Assembly (NCBI GenBank): GCA_040905445.1
Contig: JBBDRN010000020.1
Coordinates: 1-64,000, forward strand
From: SKPT01 sp040905445
GTDB taxonomy: Bacteria; Planctomycetota; Phycisphaerae; Phycisphaerales; Phycisphaeraceae
Reading direction: 5' to 3'
DNA length: 64,000 nt
The notes below the pieces were generated by a model, which searched no databases, was not told where the DNA came from, and worked only from the letters and a program-made list of their open reading frames with translations. The position numbers and the translations under genes were made by a program. This document shows positions 1 to 6,992 of this stretch, piece by piece (position 1 is the first letter of the stretch; each line of letters begins with the position of its first letter).

Positions 1-1777
1 TAAGACGCGTCTCGTTGCCGTCCTCATCCGTGACGATGCTGCCATCGTTGACGAAGTCGTTAACGAGCTGGATGCTGGCTGCGTCGCTGGACGTGCCGAC
101 GTTGAGGTTGCCGATGGCGTACGTCTGAGCCTCGATCTCATGGGCGGCGTTGGCGGCGACCTCGAAGGTGGAGCCGCTGCCGATCAGGTTGACCGTCGAC
201 TCGAACAGGCCGTTGCCGCGTTGCGCGGCGGATCGGGCGTTGGTGGTGTAGTTGCCGGCGAGGTTGATGACCGTATCGATGTCGCCATGGACACCGACGC
301 GTCGACCTTCGCCGGAGACGACGTCGACGGTCGTCGTGAAGCCGAACTCGCCCCACTCCTGGAGGTCTTCGTTGAAGACGTAGCCGTCCTCCTCGGCGGT
401 CTCCTGGTCGGGGGCCGTGAGCCACTCCTCGCCCTCGGGGTCGGGGTTCCACAGGTCCTGCTCGACCGTGCGGCCGGCGGGCAGGGGCACGTCGTCGATC
501 ACGAGGTCACCGCCGATGTTGAGCGTCGAGCCCTGGGCCTGGATGAGCGCGACCATGTTGGGATGGTTGCTCTGGTTGCCGCCCGCGTGCTTGCGCAGCA
601 GCGCGCCGCGCTCAAGCGTGAGCGTGTGGCCATCGAGGCGCACCTCCGCGCCGAGCACGTTGGGGAAGTTGAAGGCGAGGCTGTAGTCGCTCTGCGACGA
701 GGGGGTGTCGGGCTCTTCGTCCTGACCGAACTCACCCGGGATGATCGTTCCGCCGACGAGGTTGACGTCGCCGGTGAGAACGTAGTTTTCGCGCCGGCCA
801 CTGGTGAGCTCGCCGCGCAGCTCGATGCTCTGGAGCGTCATCTCCGGCAGGAAGACCGTCTGGTCCTGCTGTGTGCTGTGATAGAGGTCAAGGTGAACCT
901 GGCCGAGGTTGTGCAGCGGCGCGCCGTCAATGGACTGGATGATCTCCTCGCCGGATCGCCCGGTCAGCCGAATGGCGGCGCCGGCGTCGGCGAGCGCCTC
1001 CCAGGTCTGGTCGCTGCGGACCTGGAGCGTGTGGTTGGCCACCGGCAGCACGTGCGCGACTTGACTGCCGGGATGGAGCGTGTGAGCGCCGACGTCGCCG
1101 AGGGTGATCGTCGCCCCAACGCCGGTGAACGCCACAATGCCGCCCGAGCCCCCAAGCTGCTCAAAGCCCTGGTTGCGGTTGAAGAAGCCGTGGTAGTTGC
1201 CGGAGTTGAACTCATCGAAGATGTGATCGCCGGCAAACTCGATCGTCGAGTCGGCGCGGAGGTGGATGGCGCGCCATCCGCCGAGCGACCCACCGAACTC
1301 AAACGGCCGCTCACCGGTCATCGTCAGCGTGTAGGGGTTGACGCCGTCGCCGACTTCGACCTCGCCACGGACGTTGGTACTGTTGCCGGTAATGATCTCC
1401 AGCGTTTCAAGGGTGAGGTCGGTGTGGAAGAGGAGGTTCTCGGTGGCCATGTTGTGGACGTTGGCCGTGAGCCGGATGTGGTCGGGGTTGAAGGCGCCGC
1501 CGGTGATGATGAGTGGCGCCCGGAAGGCTTCGTCGAGGCTGATGCCCCAGTTGAAGATCGCCGTGTCCCCGGCCCCCGGGATGGCAAAGTCGCCAATGGG
1601 GTCCCAACTGAGCTCATCATTGACGTCGGTCGAGCCGGTGTTCCCGCTCCCGGGGTCGCCGTCCTCCCCCGGGCTGTTGATCCCAAGCCACGTGCGGTCC
1701 ACCGCCAGAGCCGGCGTGGCGGCCAAACCAAGAGTGGCGGCGCCGGCGAGAAGCCATCGCGTCTTGTACATAAACAT
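1..1777 (-). CDS. Large exported beta-rich surface protein, N-terminal part (runs off left edge)
   Basis: The reading frame is open from an ATG at 1777 to the window edge, about 592 residues, so the C-terminus is not visible. An AGGAGG ribosome binding site lies 7 nt upstream. The N-terminus is a signal peptide (MFMYKTRWLLAGAATLGLAA followed by TPALA), so the protein is exported. The mature part is acidic and rich in G, N, T and D, with repeated short strand-like blocks of the type TLTLERGALL and GDLVIDD, and no enzyme motif that I recognise. This composition resembles autotransporter-like or pectin-lyase-like beta-helix proteins, which in planctomycetes often end in a PEP-CTERM sorting signal. 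That signal cannot be tested here. It is the only gene left of the helicase and has its own upstream region. Confidence 0.7.
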   Translation of the reverse strand, partial: MFMYKTRWLLAGAATLGLAATPALAVDRTWLGINSPGEDGDPGSGNTGSTDVNDELSWDPIGDFAIPGAGDTAIFNWGISLDEAFRAPLIITGGAFNPDHIRLTANVHNMATENLLFHTDLTLETLEIITGNSTNVRGEVEVGDGVNPYTLTMTGERPFEFGGSLGGWRAIHLRADSTIEFAGDHIFDEFNSGNYHGFFNRNQGFEQLGGSGGIVAFTGVGATITLGDVGAHTLHPGSQVAHVLPVANHTLQVRSDQTWEALADAGAAIRLTGRSGEEIIQSIDGAPLHNLGQVHLDLYHSTQQDQTVFLPEMTLQSIELRGELTSGRRENYVLTGDVNLVGGTIIPGEFGQDEEPDTPSSQSDYSLAFNFPNVLGAEVRLDGHTLTLERGALLRKHAGGNQSNHPNMVALIQAQGSTLNIGGDLVIDDVPLPAGRTVEQDLWNPDPEGEEWLTAPDQETAEEDGYVFNEDLQEWGEFGFTTTVDVVSGEGRRVGVHGDIDTVINLAGNYTTNARSAAQRGNGLFESTVNLIGSGSTFEVAANAAHEIEAQTYAIGNLNVGTSSDAASIQLVNDFVNDGSIVTDEDGNETRL

Positions 1778-2144
1778 CTTCGGTCCTCCTAAACGGATCA
1801 GAAAGGGTGTTCGAACCGTGACAGTGAAATCGCGCCGACGGTCTCAACGGACCGCGGCGGAACCTGGGAAGTGGTCTGAAAAGAAAGCGGACATGCCCCC
1901 ATGGCGCGTCTCCCATCCCGCCCCGCATGATCGGTCGAGGCCCTACGGAGTTCCCAGCCTAACCCGCCGGGCCGATGGTGGCAAGACTCAATTACGCCAT
2001 AATTGGTCCCACCGCGCGCGAGAAGTGAGCGCACCGCCACGGTCCCCGCGCCGCGGGCGCGGTGGTCGATCAATCGCTCTAAGTTATTGAGGAACCCATC
2101 CCTGCGCGCCGACGTGCGCCGAGTGGAGTTCGGGGTGGAGCCTG
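1778..2144. other. Intergenic stretch without a gene
   Basis: This 367-base gap separates the leftward exported-protein gene from the 3' end of the helicase gene, so it must hold the promoter of the exported protein. It contains a locally AT-richer patch around 1988-2005 and a GC-rich palindromic stretch near 2041-2062. I see no convincing -35/-10 pair, no RNA gene and no credible small gene. Confidence 0.4.
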
Positions 2145-3512
2145 TTAGCGGCCGCGCCGGCTCTTCATCCGCGAGCCGAGTGTCCGCGGAGGCAAATTCC
2201 GCGGTATCTTGCCGTCCGGAAACATCTTGCGCAGTTCCGCGTCGTCCACACCCTCCAAAGCCGTCGGCAGCGTCCGCTCCAGTTGCGCCGGCCGATCGCC
2301 GCGTCGGCCCCGCTTGTCGCTCAGGTCGCGCTCCGCCTTGATGTCGGCCGGCACCGGGCCCGGACGGAAATCCGGCGGAGCGTCGAGCTTCTCAATCAAC
2401 ACCCCCGTCAGCTTCTCAATTTCCGTCAAGAGCTGCCCCTGCTCCGGCGTCACGAACGACCAGGCGATGCCCTTGCGCCCCGCCCGCGCCGTACGCCCGA
2501 TGCGGTGGATGTAGACCTCGGGATCGTCCGGCAGGTCGTAGTTGATCACGTGCGAAATGTGCTCCACGTCCAGGCCCCGCGCCGCAAGGTCCGACGCCAC
2601 CAGCACCGACAGCTTCCCCTCGCGAAGCTGGTTCATCACGCTGTTGCGCTTCTTCTGCTGCAGGTCGCCGTGGATCTCGCGCGCCGCGACGTTCTTGTCG
2701 CGCAGGAATGTGGTGAGCTTCTGCACCGTCGCCTTGGTGCGGCAGAACACGACCGTCGTGTCCGGCTCCTTGTGACGCAGCATGTGCAGCAGCAGCCCGC
2801 GCTTGTCCCACGGCTCGACCGGCAGATACTTCTGGTCCACCAGCGAGACCGTGAGCGAGCCCGAGACCGTCGTGATGCGCTCCGCGTCGTCGGCCATGAA
2901 GCGCCGGCCGAGGCGCTCGATGTCTTCGCTGATCGTCGCCGAGACGAAGATGGTCTGGTGCGGGCCCTTGATCTGCCCGAGGATCTTGCGAATGTCGTCG
3001 CGGAAGCCGATGTCCAGCATGCGGTCGACTTCGTCAAGCACGGCAAAGCGGAGGTTGTCAAAGTGAATCTGCCGCCGGCCGTACAGGTCCATGATGCGCC
3101 CCGGCGTGCCGACGATGATGTTGGCGCCTTCTTCGACGGCCTTCTGCTGGTGGCGCATCGACTCGCCGCCGACGATGCAGACGGTCTTGATGGGCGTGTG
3201 GGCGCCGAGCTCTTCGAGCTCGGAGGCGACCTGGGCGGCGAGCTCGCGCGTGGGCGTGAGGACGAGGGCCTGCATGGGCGTGTCGGGGTCGGCGAGGTGG
3301 AAGATGGGCAGGCCGAACGCCGCCGTCTTCCCCGTGCCGGTGCGCGCCTGGCCGATCACATCCTTGCCGGCGAGGATGAGGGGAATGAGCTTGGCCTGTA
3401 TGGTGGTGGGGTGCTCGAAGCCGGAGGCCTTGACGCCCGCGAGGACGCTGCTGCGCAGGCCGAGGGATTCGAAGGAGTTCTGCGTGTCGAAGAGGTCGTT
3501 TGCGTCGGTCAT
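2145..3512 (-). CDS. DEAD-box ATP-dependent RNA helicase
   Basis: The protein has 455 residues from ATG 3512, which is preceded by AAGGA with a 5-nt gap. Longer upstream frames lack helicase similarity. All superfamily 2 DEAD-box motifs are visible in order: a Q motif ending in PTTIQ, Walker A (ARTGTGKT), PTRELA, TPGR, motif II as DEVD, SAT, the C-terminal RecA lobe with VVFCRT, ARGLD and HRIGRTARAG. It unwinds RNA duplexes using ATP in the cytoplasm, in processes such as ribosome assembly or mRNA decay. The C-terminal tail after the core is short (about 90 residues) and basic, as in RhlE/RhlB-type proteins. Motif II reads DEVD instead of DEAD, a substitution known in the family. It is transcribed away from alr, with a 259-bp region between them. 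Confidence 0.93.
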   Translation of the reverse strand: MTDANDLFDTQNSFESLGLRSSVLAGVKASGFEHPTTIQAKLIPLILAGKDVIGQARTGTGKTAAFGLPIFHLADPDTPMQALVLTPTRELAAQVASELEELGAHTPIKTVCIVGGESMRHQQKAVEEGANIIVGTPGRIMDLYGRRQIHFDNLRFAVLDEVDRMLDIGFRDDIRKILGQIKGPHQTIFVSATISEDIERLGRRFMADDAERITTVSGSLTVSLVDQKYLPVEPWDKRGLLLHMLRHKEPDTTVVFCRTKATVQKLTTFLRDKNVAAREIHGDLQQKKRNSVMNQLREGKLSVLVASDLAARGLDVEHISHVINYDLPDDPEVYIHRIGRTARAGRKGIAWSFVTPEQGQLLTEIEKLTGVLIEKLDAPPDFRPGPVPADIKAERDLSDKRGRRGDRPAQLERTLPTALEGVDDAELRKMFPDGKIPRNLPPRTLGSRMKSRRGR

Positions 3513-3722
3513 GGGGTCCTTGCCGGGTTGGGGGCCTGGGCGCGCAACGGCAGGGGGGCCAGGCCCATGATGCCCTGGCGCGCCTCGGATCGGTGGCTGG
3601 GAAGGGGAGCGGACCCGGCGTGAGTGGTGCCTGGAGCCGGCGGACGCCGACGGCACGAGGCACGACTCACGCACTTGCCGCCCCCCATCCCGGGTCATGG
3701 GCCCGCCAACGGGCCCGCGGCC

Positions 3723-3747
3723 GCCCCCGCCCTGCGTGGCGGGGGCA
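3723..3747. repeat. GC hairpin just upstream of the alr start
   Basis: A near-perfect stem of CCCCCGCC and its complement GCGGGGG closes over a short loop about 10 nt before the alr ribosome binding site (AGAAGGAG, 3757-3764). It could hide or expose the translation start or act as a leader structure. There is no U-run, so a classical terminator is unlikely. Confidence 0.3.
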
Positions 3748-3771
3748 GACGATTCTAGAAGGAGTACGGGC

Positions 3772-5025
3772 ATGACACAAACCCCCAGCCCCATCGAACA
3801 ACCCGCCGCCGACACCCATGGGTTAGGGCCGTGGGCGTCGGCGGCGCCCGCGTCCACCCTCAGTTGGGTCGAGATCGACCTGGCCCGGATCGAGCGGAAC
3901 CTGGCCGCCGTCCGCCGGCTCGTCGGCCCCCGCGTGCGGGTCTGCGCGGCGGTGAAGAAGGACGCCTACGGCCTCGGGGCGGCCGCCATCGCCACCCGCC
4001 TCGCCCAAGCGGGCTGCGACATGCTCGCCGTCTACAGCACCGACGAGGCCGCCCGCCTGCTTGAGGCGGGCATCGACGCGACGCCGCTGCTGGTGCTCAT
4101 GCCCGTGTGGCACATTGAGCCGACCGGCCCGTTGGCGGAGGCCGCGCGGGGTAGGCGGCTGCATCTGAGCATGCATGAGCCGGCCCAGGTGGCCGCGTTA
4201 CGAGCCGCGGCCCGGCAACTGGACGCCGTGCTGCCCGTGCACGTGTTCCTCGACACCGGCATGAGCCGGTCGGGCCTGGAGCCAGCCCGCCTGGGCGAGG
4301 TGCTCGAGCGCATCGAGCGCTGCCCGGAGCTGCGCCTCGCGGGGGTCTACAGCCACCTGGCGACGGCGGACGATGACGGCGACTTCGCCCGCGAGCAGTT
4401 GCGGCGATACGACGCGACGGTCGGCAATCTCGGATTGCGGATTTCGGATTTCGGATGTGGGCGGCACATCGCCAACACGTGTGGCCTGCTGCGCGACCGC
4501 GCGTTTCACCTGGACATGGTCCGGCCCGGGCTGGGGCTGCTCGGCTACGGTGCCGAGTCGCTGGTGGGCGACCCGTGCCTTGAGCCGGGATTTGCATTTG
4601 AGCCGGCGATGCGCTGGCTCAGTCGCGTCGTGCATGTGCGGCAGTACGAGGCGGGTGAGGGCGTGGGCTATGGCCTGACGCATCGGCTGGATCGACGAAG
4701 CGTGCTCGGCGTCGTGCCCGTCGGGTATGGCGACGGCTACCCGCTCGCGCTCAGCAGCCGCGGCGTCGTGCGCGTCGAGGTCGACGGGCAGCTTGTGCCC
4801 GCTCCCGTGCTGGGGCGCGTCAACATGGATCAGATCACCGTCGACCTCACGGACGTGGCCGCGCGCCGCGGCCCCGACGCCATCCTGCGCGGCGCTCGCG
4901 TGGAGCTCGTCAGCCCCGACCCGGCCGCGCCCAACGCCCTGCACCGTCTCGCCGCGCTGGCCGGGTCGCACTGCTACGAGATGCTCTGCCGCCTGCGCGT
5001 GCCGCGGGCGTACATCGACCGATAA
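3772..5025 (+). CDS. alr: Alanine racemase
   Basis: The 417-residue protein is a PLP enzyme that interconverts L- and D-alanine for peptidoglycan. Start ATG 3772 follows AGAAGGAG at a gap of 7 nt. The N-terminal TIM barrel carries the PLP lysine in a variant motif (AAVKKDAYGLGA, normally VKADAYGHG). The substrate and PLP contacts HIANT and MVRPGLGLLGYG are present, and the C-terminal beta domain has the catalytic tyrosine region GEGVGYG plus VPVGYGDGYPL and LGRVNMDQ. Between the barrel strands, just before HIANT, there are extra residues (LGLRISDFGCG) encoded by a small DNA repeat at 4426-4456. The reading frame stays open and the gene is probably functional. Confidence 0.95.
   Translation: MTQTPSPIEQPAADTHGLGPWASAAPASTLSWVEIDLARIERNLAAVRRLVGPRVRVCAAVKKDAYGLGAAAIATRLAQAGCDMLAVYSTDEAARLLEAGIDATPLLVLMPVWHIEPTGPLAEAARGRRLHLSMHEPAQVAALRAAARQLDAVLPVHVFLDTGMSRSGLEPARLGEVLERIERCPELRLAGVYSHLATADDDGDFAREQLRRYDATVGNLGLRISDFGCGRHIANTCGLLRDRAFHLDMVRPGLGLLGYGAESLVGDPCLEPGFAFEPAMRWLSRVVHVRQYEAGEGVGYGLTHRLDRRSVLGVVPVGYGDGYPLALSSRGVVRVEVDGQLVPAPVLGRVNMDQITVDLTDVAARRGPDAILRGARVELVSPDPAAPNALHRLAALAGSHCYEMLCRLRVPRAYIDR
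4426..4456 (+). repeat. Short GGATTTC-type repeat inserted in frame within alr
   Basis: The stretch holds tandem units of CGGATTGCGGATTTCGGATT type. It is lower in GC and more repetitive than the surrounding gene, and it is translated into residues not normally present before the HIAN motif of alanine racemases. Repeats of this kind usually occur between genes. Confidence 0.5.
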
Positions 5026-5126
5026 AGCGGGACCGTTCAACTTTATGCGCCATTTGCGCAAGCACCTGCGCCACACGCAGTTGGCGTCCACCATGGTCTG
5101 TGTTATCCAGACACAGGAGGCCATCG

Positions 5127-5387
5127 ATGGAACGCCAGCGTTTTCGGGAACTCGCCGCCCTGCTTCGCGGCGCCGCGCGCGGCCACCGGCCAAGCCGACG
5201 CTACACCCACAGCGACCTGCTGGTCGTACGCATTCTCCTTTGGGCAGCTCTGCACGACAAGACCGTCAGCCGACGGCAGTACCAGCCGTCGCTGCTGGCG
5301 CTGATCGAACGCTTCGAAGCGCACATGCGCCAGCCGCTGCCCGCCAACGACATCAAGCTCATCGCCGGCCGGGATGGCCTTACCCGC
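5127..5387 (+). pseudogene. Transposase N-terminal remnant
   Basis: From ATG 5127 (AGGAGG 6 nt upstream) about 85 codons read as the N-terminal domain of a planctomycete-type IS transposase, with the tell-tale pattern YTHSDLLVVRILLWAALHDK followed by TVSRRQ. The catalytic DDE region is missing. The frame runs without a stop into antisense of kdsC, so the element was cut off at about 5380, exactly where kdsC ends on the other strand. I see no terminal inverted repeats. The assignment rests on the W-A-x-x-HD signature and is moderate. Confidence 0.5.
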
Positions 5388-5937
5388 CTGTCATCGCGCG
5401 CACGGCCGCGTCCCACTTGCCCTGCCCGCGCAGCACATGCTCCACCGCTTCGCGCGCCGCCCCGCGTCCACCCGGGGTGGTCGTCACGTACACCGCCGCC
5501 GCCCGCACCTCCGCCGCCGCGTCCGCCACCGCCATCGGATACGCGCACAACCGCATCGCCGGGATGTCCTGCAGGTCGTCGCCCACGTACGCCGCGTGCG
5601 CGCCATCCATTCCCGCGCTGGCCAGCAGGCGCTCGAGCCCCGCGCGCTTGTCGTTCGCCCCCTGCACCAAGTGCTCGACGCCAAGCTTGCCCATCCGCCG
5701 CGTCACCGCCTCGCTTTTGCGCGACGACAGGATCGCCACCTCGACGCCCTGGCTGCGCGCGAGCTTGAACGCGAGCCCGTCGCGGATATGAAACCGTCGC
5801 GTCTCGACGCCCTGCTCGTCGACGATCACGCTGCCATCCGTCAGCACGCCGTCGACGTCAAACACGATGAGCCTGACCCCCGCCAGCCCCGCCAAACGCG
5901 CCCCGTCCGCCAGCCGCTTCGCCGCGTCATCGTTCAT
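5380..5937 (-). CDS. kdsC: 3-deoxy-D-manno-octulosonate 8-phosphate phosphatase (KdsC-type HAD)
   Basis: This 185-residue HAD phosphatase would remove the phosphate from Kdo-8-phosphate in synthesis of the LPS inner core sugar Kdo. HAD motif I is FDVDGVLTDG (nucleophile and acid/base aspartates), motif II ILSSR, a downstream basic residue and motif IV YVGDDLQDIPAM. The length matches the KdsC family, which lacks a large cap. Its ATG (5937) overlaps the TGA of kdsD by 4 nt (ATGA), so the two are translationally coupled. The neighbouring isomerase supports the Kdo assignment over other small C0-cap HAD phosphatases. Confidence 0.9.
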   Translation of the reverse strand: MNDDAAKRLADGARLAGLAGVRLIVFDVDGVLTDGSVIVDEQGVETRRFHIRDGLAFKLARSQGVEVAILSSRKSEAVTRRMGKLGVEHLVQGANDKRAGLERLLASAGMDGAHAAYVGDDLQDIPAMRLCAYPMAVADAAAEVRAAAVYVTTTPGGRGAAREAVEHVLRGQGKWDAAVRAMTGG

Positions 5938-6980
5938 CCTTCGATCACCTTCAGCGCCGCCAGGTCCTGCACGTCGATCAGCCCCACTGGGTTCCCGTCC
6001 CCATCCACGATCGGAATCTCGTCAAACCGATGCTCGCGCACCACGCGCACGGCATCGCGCACCAGCGCATCATCGCCCAGCGTCGTCGGGTCGCTCGTCA
6101 TGATCCGCTCGATCGGCCCGCGCCACACCTCCGGCCCTTGCCGAATGAGCGCCGTCCGCAAGTCCCCGTCCGTCACGATCCCCGCCAGCCTTCCCGCACC
6201 ATCCACGATCAGCAGCGCCCCGGCCCGCCGCAGCCCCGACGCCTGCGCGTGCTGCTCTGCTTCCGCGTAGGCCTGCTCGACCGTCCGCTCGCGGGCCACC
6301 AGCGGCAGGTTCAGCCCCGCCTTGAAGCGCATCGCCTCGGTCACGGGCGTGAGCTGCCGGCCCAGCCCGCCGCCTGGGTGCAGCTTGCGAAAGTCCTCGA
6401 CCCCGAACTGCCGCCGCTTGCTCACGGCCAGCGCCAGCGCGTCGCCCAGCGCCAGCATCGCCGTGGTCGATGCGGTGGGTGCGAGGTTGAGCGGGCACGC
6501 CTCCGTCACATCGCCCACGCACAGCGCCGCCGTCGCCAGCCGCCCGAGGTCGCAGCCCGCCTGCCCGACGATCGCGACGATCGGCACGCCGTCCTGCTTG
6601 AGCAGCTGCGCCAGCGTCACGACCTCCTCGGTCGAACCGCCATACGAAAGCAGCAGCACCACGTCCCCGCGGCGCACGCGCCCCAGGTCGCCGTGCAGCG
6701 CCTCGGATGGATGTAGAAACTGGCTGGGCGTGCCCGTCGACGCGAACGTTGCCGAGAGCTTGCGCCCGATCAGCCCCGACTTGCCCAGCCCCGAGACGAT
6801 CACGGACGACCCCCCGCCACCCCCGCCACTCCCGCCCGCCTGGCTCGACGTGACGATCAACTCCACCGCGCGCGTAAACGCGTCATCGATCGCGATGCGT
6901 CGGATCGCCTCCGCCTCGGCGTCCAGCACCCGCCGGGCAAACGCCAGCTCATCGTCAACCTGCCTCGGGTCCACGCTCAT
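5934..6980 (-). CDS. kdsD: Arabinose-5-phosphate isomerase, SIS plus two CBS domains
   Basis: The 348-residue protein converts ribulose-5-phosphate to arabinose-5-phosphate, the first step towards Kdo. Residues about 30-200 form the SIS domain (VSGLGKSGLIGRKLSATFAS, LLSYGGSTEE, APTASTTAMLALGDALA), followed by two CBS domains (LIVDGAGRLAGIVTDGDLR and IPIVDGDGNPVGLIDVQDL). A poly-glycine insert (GGSGGGGGGSS, about residues 49-59) interrupts the N-terminal helical part just before the first SIS strand. It is encoded by a CCGCCACCC-type simple repeat and is unusual for the family. It is the upstream partner of kdsC in a two-gene operon, the usual pairing for LPS Kdo synthesis. Confidence 0.92.
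   Translation of the reverse strand: MSVDPRQVDDELAFARRVLDAEAEAIRRIAIDDAFTRAVELIVTSSQAGGSGGGGGGSSVIVSGLGKSGLIGRKLSATFASTGTPSQFLHPSEALHGDLGRVRRGDVVLLLSYGGSTEEVVTLAQLLKQDGVPIVAIVGQAGCDLGRLATAALCVGDVTEACPLNLAPTASTTAMLALGDALALAVSKRRQFGVEDFRKLHPGGGLGRQLTPVTEAMRFKAGLNLPLVARERTVEQAYAEAEQHAQASGLRRAGALLIVDGAGRLAGIVTDGDLRTALIRQGPEVWRGPIERIMTSDPTTLGDDALVRDAVRVVREHRFDEIPIVDGDGNPVGLIDVQDLAALKVIEG
6811..6840. repeat. CCGCCACCC simple repeat inside kdsD
   Basis: Tandem CCGCCACCC-like units encode the glycine-rich insert of the isomerase on the minus strand. The same kind of microsatellite recurs inside tig, the EccC-like ATPase gene and, as CCACATCCC, the 356-residue coiled-coil gene. Confidence 0.6.
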
Positions 6981-6992
6981 GAGCCGCGTAGC

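Noticed and set aside
140..1792. Long rightward open frame of about 550 codons opposite the exported-protein gene
   Set aside because: It is the complement of a clearly real leftward gene with a signal peptide and AGGAGG site; its translation is low-complexity V/R/D/G sequence without motifs.
1807..1820. GTTCGAAC-like stretch as a tRNA T-loop
   Set aside because: No acceptor stem or anticodon arm could be folded around it; no tRNA was found in the window.
1988..2010. TGGCA-N-TTACG stretch as a sigma54 promoter
   Set aside because: It points towards the helicase 3' end, not to a gene start, and the GC/GG spacing does not match the -24/-12 consensus.
2283..3623. Long rightward frame opposite the helicase
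   Set aside because: High GC keeps the antisense frame open; the leftward frame has all DEAD-box motifs.
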